From positions 1 through 64,000 of the forward strand of contig NZ_JOCA01000001.1 in NCBI RefSeq assembly GCF_000718785.1: DNA of 64,000 nucleotides, read 5' to 3'. The notes beneath the pieces are model-generated. The model worked only from the letters and a program-made list of their open reading frames with translations, ran no database searches and had not been told where the DNA came from. Numbering within the stretch: the first letter of the stretch is position 1; each line of letters starts with the position of its first letter. Both the position numbers and the translations under genes were made by a program. The DNA is from Streptomyces sp. NRRL WC-3626 (lineage in GTDB: Bacteria > Actinomycetota > Actinomycetes > Streptomycetales > Streptomycetaceae). This document shows positions 16,953-25,218 of the stretch, piece by piece.

Positions 16953-18533
16953 ATGAGAAAACGCGCAGCCGTGCTGTGCGGAGCCGCCGTCGTCCTGGCC
17001 GGAAGCCTCACGGCCGCCCCCGCCGAGGCCGGCACCCCGCGCGCGCCGGAGACCTTCCACGCCGCGAAGCCCGCGTGGAAGAAGTGCGGCACCGACGACT
17101 TCCCGACGCTGCAGTGCGCGTCCGTCCGGGTACCGCTCGACCACACCGACCCCGCCGGGCGGAAGATCACCCTCGCCCTGTCCCGCGTCCCGCACACCGC
17201 GAAGAAGTACCAGGGCCCCCTGCTGGTGAACCCCGGCGGCCCCGGCGGCAGCGGTCTGGCGCTCGCCGGGTTCGTCGCGTCGGCGCTGCCGAAGCGGGTG
17301 GCCGCCGAGTACGACGTCATCGGCTTCGACCCACGCGGGGTGGGCGCGAGCGAGCCGGCGCTGGACTGCGCGCCCGGCCACTTCGACCCGGTGCGGCCCG
17401 ACCCGGTGCCGACCTCGCCCGAGGTCGAGCGCGCCAACCTCGCGCGTGTGCAGTCGTTCGCCGCGGCCTGCGGCCGCAAGTACGCGAACCTGCTGCCGTA
17501 CATCGACACCAACAGCACCGTGCGCGACATCGACGTGATCCGGCGGGCGCTGGGCGCGAAGAAGATCAACTACTTCGGCTACTCGTACGGCACCTATCTC
17601 GGCGCCGTCTACGCCAAGCTGTTCCCGGAGCGGGTACGGCGGCTGGTGCTGGACTCGGTGGTCGACCCCACCGGGATCTGGTACGACTCCAACCTCGAGC
17701 AGGACTACGCCTTCAACGACCGCCACCGCGCCTTCATGGCCTGGGTCGCCGAGCACGACGCGGCGTACGGACTGGGCACCGACCCGGAGAAGGTCGAGGC
17801 GGCCTGGTACACGATGCGCGCGGCCCTGAAGAAGGACCCGGCCGGCGGGAAGGTGGGCGCCGCCGAGCTGGAGGACACCTTCATCCCGGGCGGCTACTAC
17901 AACGGCTACTGGCCCTATCTCGCGCAGGCGTTCTCGGCGTACGCGAAGAACCGGGACACCGGGCCGCTGGTCAGGGCGTACGAGAACTTCGCCGCGAGCG
18001 ACGCCGCCGCGGACAACGGCTTCAGCGTCTACTCGGCCGTGGAGTGCCGGGACGCCGTCTGGCCGCGTGACTGGCGGCAGTGGCGCAAGGACAACTGGGA
18101 GGTGTACGAGCGGGCGCCCTTCATGGCCTGGAACAACGCCTGGTACAACGCGGCGTGCGCGTTCTGGCCGGTGGAGCCGCTGCGTCCGGAGCGCGTCCGC
18201 AACGACAAGCTGCCGCCGGCGCTGCTGTTCCAGGCGACGGACGACGCGGCGACCCCCTACCAGGGCGGTGTCACCGTCCACCGGCTGCTGGCGAACTCCA
18301 GCCTGGTCGTCGAGTCCGGCGGCGCCAACCACGGCATCACGCTGAGCGGGAACGCCTGTCTGGACCGGCATCTGGCGGCCTATCTGACCGACGGGACCGT
18401 GCCGCGCGGAGGCAGTGGCGTGGCCGACGCGGTGTGCGCGGCGCTGCCCGACCCGAAGCCGCTGACCTCGAAGGCGGCGCCGTCGTCGGCCCGCGGCTCG
18501 ACCCTGCACGGCCTGCTCGGCTTCCGCGGCTGA
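16953..18533 (+). CDS. Secreted S33 tripeptidyl aminopeptidase-type alpha/beta hydrolase
   Basis: A 526-residue exported peptidase. Residues 1-27 form a Sec signal (MRKRAAVLCGAAVVLAGSLT, cut near AEAG). The mature part begins AWKKCGTDDFPTLQCASVRVPLD, typical of Streptomyces tripeptidyl aminopeptidases (family S33). The oxyanion region is NPGGPGGSG, the nucleophile elbow GYSYGTYLG, the acid is in FQATDDAATPY and the histidine in GGANHGI; Cys residues suggest disulfides. It should release tripeptides from extracellular proteins. GGGAGG precedes ATG 16953; a longer upstream frame overlaps the radical SAM gene and is rejected. Confidence 0.93.
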   Translation: MRKRAAVLCGAAVVLAGSLTAAPAEAGTPRAPETFHAAKPAWKKCGTDDFPTLQCASVRVPLDHTDPAGRKITLALSRVPHTAKKYQGPLLVNPGGPGGSGLALAGFVASALPKRVAAEYDVIGFDPRGVGASEPALDCAPGHFDPVRPDPVPTSPEVERANLARVQSFAAACGRKYANLLPYIDTNSTVRDIDVIRRALGAKKINYFGYSYGTYLGAVYAKLFPERVRRLVLDSVVDPTGIWYDSNLEQDYAFNDRHRAFMAWVAEHDAAYGLGTDPEKVEAAWYTMRAALKKDPAGGKVGAAELEDTFIPGGYYNGYWPYLAQAFSAYAKNRDTGPLVRAYENFAASDAAADNGFSVYSAVECRDAVWPRDWRQWRKDNWEVYERAPFMAWNNAWYNAACAFWPVEPLRPERVRNDKLPPALLFQATDDAATPYQGGVTVHRLLANSSLVVESGGANHGITLSGNACLDRHLAAYLTDGTVPRGGSGVADAVCAALPDPKPLTSKAAPSSARGSTLHGLLGFRG

Positions 18534-18581
18534 CGCACCGCCGGGGGCGGGACTGCCGCACCCATGGGTCATGATGACTCC

Positions 18582-18869
18582 ATGAACGACCCGTCCAGGA
18601 TTCCCGCCCCCGACGGCGTGGCCCCCGCGGCCCGGTACACCCCTGTGGTGACGGGCACGGGCCGGCTCGTCGCCGTCTCCGGCCGGCGGCCCCTGGACGA
18701 GGACGGCGCGCCGGTCGGCGGGGGCGACGCCGCCGCGACCTTCGACGACGCGGTGGAACCGGCCTTCCCCGTCTTCGACATGGCGCACACGCCGGCCGTT
18801 CGCGGGGCCCGCGCCGCGCGGGTACCGGACGGCCGGCTGATCGAGGCCCTGGCGGTGGTGCCCGCGTGA
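18582..18869 (+). CDS. Degraded RidA/YjgF-like protein with internal deletions
   Basis: A 95-residue frame that begins like a RidA enamine/imine deaminase (PAPDGVAPAARYTPVVTGTGRLVAVSG) and ends like one (DMAHTPAVRGARAARVPDGRL then EALAVVPA). RidA proteins are about 130 residues. The helix normally between the GDAAA and FDD segments, and the strand carrying the catalytic arginine between GRL and EALAVVPA, are both absent, with the joins still in frame. It is therefore probably non-functional as a deaminase. Its stop overlaps the GTG of the next GNAT gene (GTGA), so translation may still matter for coupling. Confidence 0.6.
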   Translation: MNDPSRIPAPDGVAPAARYTPVVTGTGRLVAVSGRRPLDEDGAPVGGGDAAATFDDAVEPAFPVFDMAHTPAVRGARAARVPDGRLIEALAVVPA

Positions 18870-19393
18870 GCGGGTACGTGCTGCGCCCGATGACGCCGGC
18901 CGACTGCGACGGCGTGGCCGAGATACGGATAGGGGGCTGGCGGCACGCCTACCGGGGACTGATGCCGCAGCCGTATCTCGACGGCCTGGACATCGTCGCG
19001 GACGCCGAGCGGCACCGCACCCGGCTGCTGCACGGCGACGGCGGCGTGGTGAACCTGGTCGCCGAGACGGACGGCGGCGCGCTCGCCGGCTGGGCCGCGT
19101 TCGGCCCGTACCGGGACGGCGGAACGCGCACCGCCGACGCCGAGCTGTACGCCCTGTACCTCCCGCCCGAGCGCATCGGCCAGGGCGTGGGACGGGCCCT
19201 CCTCACCGAGGCGGTCCGCCGCGGCACCGCCGCCGGACACGCCCGCATGTACCTGTGGGTCCTCAAGCACAACACCCGCGCCCGCCGCTTCTACGAGCGC
19301 GCGGGCTTCGGCGCGGACGGCGCGGAGGAACCCTTCGAGGTGGACGGCGTCGAGGTCCCCGAGGTGCGGTACGCGCGCAGGCTCACCGGCTGA
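18866..19393 (+). CDS. GNAT family N-acetyltransferase
   Basis: A 175-residue GCN5-type acetyltransferase. It has the N-terminal LRPMTPADCDGVAEIRIGGW, the acetyl-CoA pyrophosphate loop LYLPPERIGQGVGRALLTEAV (Q/RxxGxG/A in the form IGQGVG) and the C-terminal LKHNTRARRFYERAGF signature of the RimI-like group. The substrate is unknown. GTG 18866 overlaps the stop of the decayed RidA frame, so expression is probably coupled to it. It converges on the HEAT-repeat gene with only 5 bp between stops. Confidence 0.9.
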   Translation: MSGYVLRPMTPADCDGVAEIRIGGWRHAYRGLMPQPYLDGLDIVADAERHRTRLLHGDGGVVNLVAETDGGALAGWAAFGPYRDGGTRTADAELYALYLPPERIGQGVGRALLTEAVRRGTAAGHARMYLWVLKHNTRARRFYERAGFGADGAEEPFEVDGVEVPEVRYARRLTG

Positions 19394-19398
19394 CGTCC

Positions 19399-19980
19399 CT
19401 ACCTCGGCCGGGGAATCCGGGCCAGGGCGCGCACCGCCGCCTCCGCCAGTGCCGGATGGGCGAGGGCGTCGTTGAGCACGGGCTCGGCGCGCGGGTCACC
19501 GAGCTCGCCCAGCCCCTCCACACAGGCCAGCGCCACCCGGCGGTACGGATCGTGCGGTCGCAGCCGCCGCCGCAGGGTGGTGATCAGGGCGGGAACCGCC
19601 TCGGGCGCACGCAGTTCGGTGAGCAGCCGCACCGGATGCAGTGCGTAGGCGACCCGCAGTTCATTGGTGGCGAGCGCGGCGGCCGCACGGGCGGTACGCG
19701 GGTCCCCCAGCCGGGCGAGCGCATGCGCGGCGGCGGCACAACGCGGCGGATCCCGGTGATTGAGCAGCAGCACGAGCGCCTCGAACGCCCGCCGGTCCCC
19801 CGCCACCCCCAGCCGGAACGCCACCAACTCCCGCGCCCACAACGGCTGCCCACCCTCGGTGAGCACACCGGCCAGGGCATCGAGGTCGCCCGTATCCAGA
19901 AGACGGTCGTACGCGGCCGATCCGCCCGACTCCTGCCTCAGCCGCTCCAGGGTGGACCGGTCCGTATCGCCGCGCGTCAT
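19399..19980 (-). CDS. HEAT-repeat protein
   Basis: A 193-residue alpha-solenoid protein. At least four 30-residue HEAT-type helical pairs are visible: LWARELVAFRLGVAGDRRAFEALVLLLNH, CAAAAHALARLGDPRTARAAAALA, APEAVPALITTLRRRL and LACVEGLGELGDPRAEPVLNDALAH. Such repeats serve protein-protein contacts; no catalytic motif is present. Actinobacterial homologues are sometimes labelled adenylosuccinate lyase, which nothing here supports. It follows the alpha/beta hydrolase gene with a one-base TGATG stop/start junction, so the two are translated together. Confidence 0.82.
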   Translation of the reverse strand: MTRGDTDRSTLERLRQESGGSAAYDRLLDTGDLDALAGVLTEGGQPLWARELVAFRLGVAGDRRAFEALVLLLNHRDPPRCAAAAHALARLGDPRTARAAAALATNELRVAYALHPVRLLTELRAPEAVPALITTLRRRLRPHDPYRRVALACVEGLGELGDPRAEPVLNDALAHPALAEAAVRALARIPRPR

Positions 19981-20843
19981 CAGCCGCGGCCGAGGGACTC
20001 GAGTTCGCGTGAGAGCACGGTTTGCCCGATCAAGCCGAAATGATCGAGCTCGGTGATATTGAAATGGACCTGATCCGTTGTACAGCCGTGCCGCCTTGCG
20101 GCCGCCCGCATCTCGGGCAAGTGTTCCTCATAGTCGGCCGACAGTACAATGTTGACCTTGCCCGCCATTTTCGCAACAGCGGAAACACGGGCACCAAACT
20201 GGTCGTACCCGGCGGCATCCCAGTAGCTCATCATATCGTCGGCGAGTTGATGAACTTGACCGAAATCTTTCGACGCGATTCTGCTCGCATAGCTGCACAA
20301 CGTTCGAAAACCGTCGAGATCCGGTGCGAGATCGACCAGTTTCTTGAGCGCGGGGAGCGGATCCCGGTGATCGGCGGCGGCGAACAACCGCGAGATGGTC
20401 ATCGTCGACCGGTTCACATTGGGATCCAGTAACAGCGCACCGGCGAGGTCGGGCTGCCTGTGAGCGAGGGCCCCCGTCCAGTGCTCCGCCAACTGGAGCA
20501 CCAGGTCGGCACCGAGAGAGAACCCCACCAGGAGGATCCGCTTGTCGGGATTCTGACGACCGATCCGCTCCACGAGCTCGGCGACCATCTCCACGTGCCG
20601 GTTCACGGGCACCGGCGGCAGATGACCTCCGGCCCTGGGCGCGTAGCCGGCGAGATTCACGGCGACGGCATGGGTGTCGTGCAGCTCCAGATACTCCTGG
20701 TAATCCGTGGCGTCCAGTCCCAGCCCGTGAAAGAACACGCTCAGCGTACGGGAATCGGCCACGCGTTCCAAATAGGTCAACTGCCTGAAATGCCGGTTGG
20801 CCAAACGGTCGGAGGACAGAAGGGTTTTCACAGGATCGGCCAC
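19980..20843 (-). CDS. Alpha/beta-hydrolase-fold protein, lower-GC gene
   Basis: A 287-residue protein. Alpha/beta hydrolase features are the oxyanion-type FFHGLGLDATDY near residue 40, the nucleophile elbow ILLVGFSLGADLVLQ near 105, LLLDPNVN after it, and a late histidine in ITELDHFGLIG. No signal peptide is present and the substrate is unknown. The start is GTG 20843 with a weak ribosome site. Codon use differs from its neighbours: many A/T-ending codons (GAT, ATT, GAA, AAA) are visible, unlike the flanking genes, suggesting later acquisition. An imperfect dyad CTGATACGTCAG at 20874-20885 may be an operator. Confidence 0.72.
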   Translation of the reverse strand: MADPVKTLLSSDRLANRHFRQLTYLERVADSRTLSVFFHGLGLDATDYQEYLELHDTHAVAVNLAGYAPRAGGHLPPVPVNRHVEMVAELVERIGRQNPDKRILLVGFSLGADLVLQLAEHWTGALAHRQPDLAGALLLDPNVNRSTMTISRLFAAADHRDPLPALKKLVDLAPDLDGFRTLCSYASRIASKDFGQVHQLADDMMSYWDAAGYDQFGARVSAVAKMAGKVNIVLSADYEEHLPEMRAAARRHGCTTDQVHFNITELDHFGLIGQTVLSRELESLGRG

Positions 20844-20873
20844 TCTCTGACAAGACGGAAGCGATGCACATCT

Positions 20874-20885
20874 CTGATACGTCAG
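20874..20885. promoter_or_regulatory. Candidate operator dyad upstream of the alpha/beta hydrolase
   Basis: CTGATACGTCAG is an almost perfect 12-bp palindrome (CTGA/TCAG arms) 31 bp upstream of the GTG at 20843. I cannot assign it to a known regulator family. It could also be chance in a 200-bp gap. Confidence 0.25.
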
Positions 20886-21043
20886 AATAGTCCAGTACCC
20901 GGTCCCGAGGTGAAGGAATCCGCTTCTCCGCCCGCTTCCGCCGGACGTGCTTCAGAGCCGTCCAACGCGGGTAGTAAGGCTCTCACCCGAAAGATTCCTG
21001 CACGGTCCCGCGCGCGCCGATCACGCGCCGCGAGCGAACAGTA

Positions 21044-21744
21044 ATGGAACACCGCAATCCATTTACGTCAGGACGATCCAACGGGCCGGGGGGAGAAGCC
21101 GCATTGAAAGCTGCACTGAGTGAGGCCGAAGCAGCGGGACTGATCTTCAGAAACTCACTGTGCCGGGACCGGGTGGGGCGGACCGGGGTGGAGCTCGAAT
21201 GGTTCGTCGTCCCGGACGCGCATCCCACCCGCCGGGCCACCGGCGAGGAACTGGCATCGCTCGCACGCCGCTTCGACACGCCGCTCCCCTCGTCGGGCAG
21301 CGTCTCGTGGGAACCCGGCGGTCAGCTGGAGCTGAGCAGCGCCCCGCACGAGTCGCTGCAGTCCTGTGTGGACGCCGTCGCCGCGGACCTCGCCGTCGTA
21401 CGGGAGCGGGCCCGTACGGTGGGAATGAGTCTCGTCGGCGGCGGACTGGACCCCCGTCCGCCGGGTTTCACGGTCTCCCTGCCCCGCTCGCTTCCGTGCA
21501 GATCAACCTGGATGCCGGGGACGGGTCCCACGGCTGGCGCGGACGGTCCCGCAGGTGGCTGGTCGCCAATGCGCTGGGGCCCGCCCTGATGGCGATGTTC
21601 GCCAACTCGCCCGTAGGGCACGACGAGGAGGAGACCGCGTCGTCGGGGCGGCAGGTCTTCGATCTGCGCAGAGTGGACCATTTCGAGTTCTGCCAGGACT
21701 CCTTCCTCAAGCACGAGGTCGGCACCCTGGTGCGGGGGCGCTGA
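21044..21744 (+). pseudogene. Broken EgtA-like glutamate-cysteine ligase
   Basis: The frame from ATG 21044 reads like the N-terminus of the ergothioneine-pathway glutamate-cysteine ligase EgtA (GVELEWFVVPDAHPTRR, VSWEPGGQLELSSAPHESL, DLAVVRERARTVGMSLVGGG). After about 21465-21500 the homology jumps to another frame (ASVQINLDAGDGSH, WLVANALGPALMAMFANSP) and stops at 21742-21744. The stretch normally carrying the RYDAM...MMC segment is missing, so there is a deletion plus a frameshift. The total is about 230 codons against 400 or more for intact EgtA, and the last 30 residues (RVDHFEFCQDSF...) do not resemble EgtA. No other egt gene is near. Confidence 0.75.
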
Positions 21745-22065
21745 CCCGCCAGGAGGCCCACGTCACATCATCCGGGGGCTGGCGCGCTCGTTACCGGCGA
21801 GTTAAGCTCAGACGAGCGAGTTATCCACTCGTGGTTCTTCTCAGGGCGGTCTGGTGACGCGGTCGTTCTGAGTGACAGTCGGTTCGGTACTCCGTGTACC
21901 GCAGTACGGCTCGGCCCCGGGACAGGGCCGGTCGGACCCGCCGTTGTCGCCGGGCGTGTGCGCTGCAGCAGCCCGGTTCACACCCGCATCCCGCACGCAC
22001 CCGGTGCGCTTCTCGGCGCACCCGGGCGTGTTTCCCGTCGTCACCCTCATTCCTGGAGTCCCGCG
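21745..22065. other. 321-bp intergenic region upstream of the hydroxyacyl-CoA dehydrogenase
   Basis: No gene is supported here. It holds GTTACCGGCGAGTTAAG (21790-21806), an imperfect dyad flanked by a perfect 7-bp inverted repeat (21785-21791 with 21812-21818), and a second dyad around TTATCCA (CGAG...CTCG). These sit about 260 bp before the start at 22066 and may be operators for the downstream fatty-acid-type gene; I know of no verified match. The last bases supply TGGAG as ribosome site. Confidence 0.4.
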
Positions 22066-23862
22066 ATGGCCACTCCCCTGTCCCACACCCCTCTTCGGAC
22101 CGTCGCCGTGGTCGGCCTCGGCACGATGGGCACCGGTATCGCCGAGGTCCTGGCCGGCGCCGGCCGCGTTGTGATCGGCATCGACGTCAGCGAGGCGCAG
22201 GCCGCCCGCTGCGTCGCCGCCCTGGAGGCCTCGACCGCCCGTGCCGTGGAGCGCGGCCGGCTGACCGTCGAGCAGCGCACGGAGCTGCTGGCCCGCGTCA
22301 CCACGTCCACCCGCCTCTCGGCGGCGGCCGACGCCGACCTGGTCGTGGAGGTGGCGCCGGAGTCGTACGAGATCAAGCAGCAGATCTTCCGTGAACTGGA
22401 CGGGATCGTGCGGCCGGAGACCGTGCTGGCGACCGGCACCAACGCGCTGTCCGTCACCCGGCTCGCGGCCGACTCGGCCCACCCCGAGCGGGTGCTGGGC
22501 ATGCACTTCTTCAACCCGGCCCCGGCGATGAAGCTGGTCGAGATCGTGTCCAGTGTGCTGACCGCCCCGGCGGCCGTCACCGCCGTCACCGATCTCGCGA
22601 TGGACCTCGGCAAGGAGCCCGTGGCGGTCGGCGACCGGCCCGGATTCGTCGCCGACGGGCTGCTGTTCGGCTATCTCAACCAGGCCGCCGCGATGTACGA
22701 GGCGAACTACGCCTCCCGCGAGGACATCGACGCCGCGATGAAACTGGGCTGCGGGCTGCCCATGGGCCCGCTGGCACTGCTGGACCTGATCGGCGTGGAC
22801 ACCGCGCGTACGGTCCTGGAGGCCATGTACGCCGAGTCCCGCGACCGGCTGCACGCCCCCGCCCCGGTGCTCAAGCAGCTCAGCGAGGCGGGTCTCACGG
22901 GCCGCAAGGCGGGGCGCGGTTTCTACACGTACGAGGCCGCGGGCAGCGGCACGGTGGTGCGGGACGCGCTGACCCCGCTGTCGGGCGGTTCGTTCACCGT
23001 CGGCCGCCCGGTGCGCGCGGTGGGGGTGGCGGGGTCCGGCACGATGGCGTCCGGTATCGCCGAGGTGTTCGCGAAGGCGGGCTACGAGGTGGTCCTGGCC
23101 GCCCGCAGCGAGGAGAAGGCACTCGGTGCCAAGGCGCGGATCGGAAAGTCCCTGGCGCGCTCCGTGGACAAGGGCCGGATGACCGGCGAGGCGGCCGCCC
23201 GGACCCTGGAGCGGGTCCGGGCGACGGGCAGCTACGACGATTTCGCCGACGTCGATCTCGCGGTCGAGGCGGTCGCCGAGGACCTGGACGTCAAGCGCCA
23301 GCTGTTCGCGACGCTGGACAAGGTCTGCAAGCCGGGCGCGGTGCTCGCCACCACCACCTCCTCCCTCCCGGTCGTCGCCTGCGCCCGCGCCACCTCGCGC
23401 CCGCAGGACGTGATCGGCATGCACTTCTTCAACCCCGCCCCGGCGATGAAGCTGGTCGAGGTCGTGCGCACGGTGCTGACCGCCGACGACGTCCACGCGA
23501 CCGTGCGCGAGGTCTGCGCCACCGTCCGTAAACACGCCGTGGACTGTGGCGACCGGGCCGGGTTCATCGTGAACGCGCTGCTGTTCCCGTACCTCAACAA
23601 CGCGATCAAGATGGTGCAGGAGCACTACGCCTCCCTCGACGACATCGACGCCGCGATGAAGCTGGGCGGCGGCTACCCGATGGGGCCGTTCGAACTGCTC
23701 GACGTGGTCGGCCTCGATGTCTCGCTCGCCATCGAGAAGGTGCTGCACCGGGAGTTCCGCGACCCGGGTCTCGCGCCGGCGCCGCTGCTGGAGCATCTGG
23801 TGGCCGCCGGCTGCCTCGGCCGCAAGACCGGCCGTGGCTTCCGCGAATATGCCAAGCGCTGA
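22066..23862 (+). CDS. Tandem-fused 3-hydroxyacyl-CoA dehydrogenase (3-hydroxybutyryl-CoA dehydrogenase)
   Basis: A 598-residue protein made of two complete 3-hydroxyacyl-CoA dehydrogenase units. Unit 1 (about 1-290) has Rossmann motif VVGLGTMGTGIAEVLAGAG and catalytic-region GMHFFNPAPAMKLVE; unit 2 (about 310-598) repeats these as VAGSGTMASGIAEVFAKAG and the identical GMHFFNPAPAMKLVE. Each unit ends with its own helical dimerisation domain (GCGLPMGPLALLDLIG, GGGYPMGPFELLDVVG). It should interconvert acetoacetyl-CoA and 3-hydroxybutyryl-CoA with NAD(P), feeding crotonyl-CoA to Ccr downstream. The start is fixed by TGGAG upstream of ATG 22066. Confidence 0.92.
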   Translation: MATPLSHTPLRTVAVVGLGTMGTGIAEVLAGAGRVVIGIDVSEAQAARCVAALEASTARAVERGRLTVEQRTELLARVTTSTRLSAAADADLVVEVAPESYEIKQQIFRELDGIVRPETVLATGTNALSVTRLAADSAHPERVLGMHFFNPAPAMKLVEIVSSVLTAPAAVTAVTDLAMDLGKEPVAVGDRPGFVADGLLFGYLNQAAAMYEANYASREDIDAAMKLGCGLPMGPLALLDLIGVDTARTVLEAMYAESRDRLHAPAPVLKQLSEAGLTGRKAGRGFYTYEAAGSGTVVRDALTPLSGGSFTVGRPVRAVGVAGSGTMASGIAEVFAKAGYEVVLAARSEEKALGAKARIGKSLARSVDKGRMTGEAAARTLERVRATGSYDDFADVDLAVEAVAEDLDVKRQLFATLDKVCKPGAVLATTTSSLPVVACARATSRPQDVIGMHFFNPAPAMKLVEVVRTVLTADDVHATVREVCATVRKHAVDCGDRAGFIVNALLFPYLNNAIKMVQEHYASLDDIDAAMKLGGGYPMGPFELLDVVGLDVSLAIEKVLHREFRDPGLAPAPLLEHLVAAGCLGRKTGRGFREYAKR

Positions 23863-24025
23863 GACGCGTCCCGGCGACCGGTTCGGCGATGGCGCGGAGT
23901 GGGGCGGGCTGCTCGATCCCGAGCGGTTCCCGCCCCCGGCTCCCGGCGCCCCTCCCCCGCCCGGCGAGGGCGGGGCAGGCCCCGGTCATGAGCGTCGAGC
24001 TGCGCACATGCAGTACGTTCAGGGC

Positions 24026-24835
24026 ATGTCCCAGCCCGCCAAGTCCGCACGTACCCCCGCCACGGCCGAGCCGCCGGAAAGCGCCGCGGGCTCCCGCGCC
24101 GCCGCCCAGCGGCTCAAAATGCGCCGGGAACTGGCGGCCGCCGCGATGGAGCTGTTCGCGACGAAGGGGTACGAGGCCACCACCGTCGACGAGATCGCGG
24201 CCGCCGCCGGGGTCGCCCGCCGCACCTTCTTCCGCCACTTCCGTTCCAAGGAAGAGGCGATCTTCCCGGACCACGACGACACCCTGGTCCGCGCCGAGGC
24301 GGTGCTCAACGCCGCCCCCGCGCACGAGCATCCGCTCGACACGGTGTGCCGTGGCATCAAGGAGGTCATGAAGATGTACGCGGCGCGGCCGGAGATCTCG
24401 GTCGCCCGCTACAAGCTGACGCGCGAGGTGCCCACCCTGCGCGAGGCGGAGATCGCGTCGGTGGCCCGCTACGAGCGTCTGTTCACCCGCTATCTTCTCG
24501 GCCACTTCGACGAGCACGCGCACGACGACGCCGGCGACGACCCGCTGCTGGCGGAGGTCGCCGCGTCCGCCGTGGTCACCGCGCACAACCATGTGCTGCG
24601 GCGCTGGCTACGGGCGGACGGCAAGGGCGATGTGGAGGCCGGGCTGGACCACGCGTTCGCCATCGTCCGCAAGACCTTCGGCACCGGCATCATGGCGGGC
24701 CGGCGTACGGTGCCGGCGCGGCCGCCCGCCGCCTCGGTCGCCCCGCACGGCGAGGTGCTGGTGACGGTCGCCCGCACCGACGCCCCGCTGGACGAGGTGA
24801 TGCGGACCATCGAGCAGGCGCTCAAGGAGCGCTGA
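24026..24835 (+). CDS. TetR family transcriptional regulator
   Basis: A 269-residue repressor-type protein. The N-terminal HTH is textbook TetR: AAAAMELFATKGYEATTVDEIAAAAGVARRTFFRHFRSKEEAIF (about residues 37-80). The C-terminal ligand domain is not assignable. It lies between the hydroxyacyl-CoA dehydrogenase gene and ccr, pointing to control of the ethylmalonyl-CoA genes; the equivalent position in other streptomycetes also carries a TetR gene. The start is uncertain: ATG 24026 (MSQPAK) is preferred on homology, and ATG 24008 is 6 codons upstream; neither has a strong ribosome site. A hairpin terminator follows 23 bp after the stop. Confidence 0.88.
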   Translation: MSQPAKSARTPATAEPPESAAGSRAAAQRLKMRRELAAAAMELFATKGYEATTVDEIAAAAGVARRTFFRHFRSKEEAIFPDHDDTLVRAEAVLNAAPAHEHPLDTVCRGIKEVMKMYAARPEISVARYKLTREVPTLREAEIASVARYERLFTRYLLGHFDEHAHDDAGDDPLLAEVAASAVVTAHNHVLRRWLRADGKGDVEAGLDHAFAIVRKTFGTGIMAGRRTVPARPPAASVAPHGEVLVTVARTDAPLDEVMRTIEQALKER

Positions 24836-25218
24836 ACCGCCCGCTCACCGCTGTGACGACGGCCACCCCACGGGGTGGCCGTTTTGCCATGTCAGGGCCC
24901 CTTTTCACACCGATTCCAGGGGCCGTTCGATCGATCATCGCTCATCTGATGCGTAAAGAATTCACCTGAGCCCAGGTTCTGACACTCAGTGCCTTGCGGC
25001 CTGACACGGCGTGCCATACGTTGAAGGAGTCCGGGCGAACCGTCCCGGCGGGCCCACCGCCCGCACGCCCGGACGCCTGCGTCACAGGCACCCTCCCGCG
25101 CACACCAAGCGCTGCCGAAGCACCACCGCCGAACCGACGGCACTCCCAACCCTCAGCAGCACACCGACGTAACCCTCAGCGCCCCTCCCTCAGGGCGCTC
25201 ATCGCCGGAGGCAACACC
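24836..25218 (+). other. 383-bp region between TetR and ccr: terminator plus ccr leader
   Basis: After the TetR terminator the stretch holds a relatively A/T-rich segment (24900-25030), the likely site of the ccr promoter, and then a C-rich leader of about 180 bp up to the GGAGG at 25207-25211. The open frame that runs through it in the ccr phase is low complexity and is not protein-coding in my reading. No riboswitch was recognised. Confidence 0.4.
24859..24885 (+). terminator. Rho-independent terminator after the TetR gene
   Basis: Inverted repeat ACGGCCACCCC / GGGGTGGCCGT (24859-24869 with 24872-24882) with a minimal loop, running into TTTT at 24882-24885. It begins 23 bp after the TetR stop and separates that gene from the ccr operon. 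Confidence 0.85.

Noticed and set aside
21841..23796. 651-codon minus-strand frame opposite the hydroxyacyl-CoA dehydrogenase
   Set aside because: Low-complexity Arg/Gly/His sequence; the plus strand carries an unmistakable two-unit dehydrogenase.
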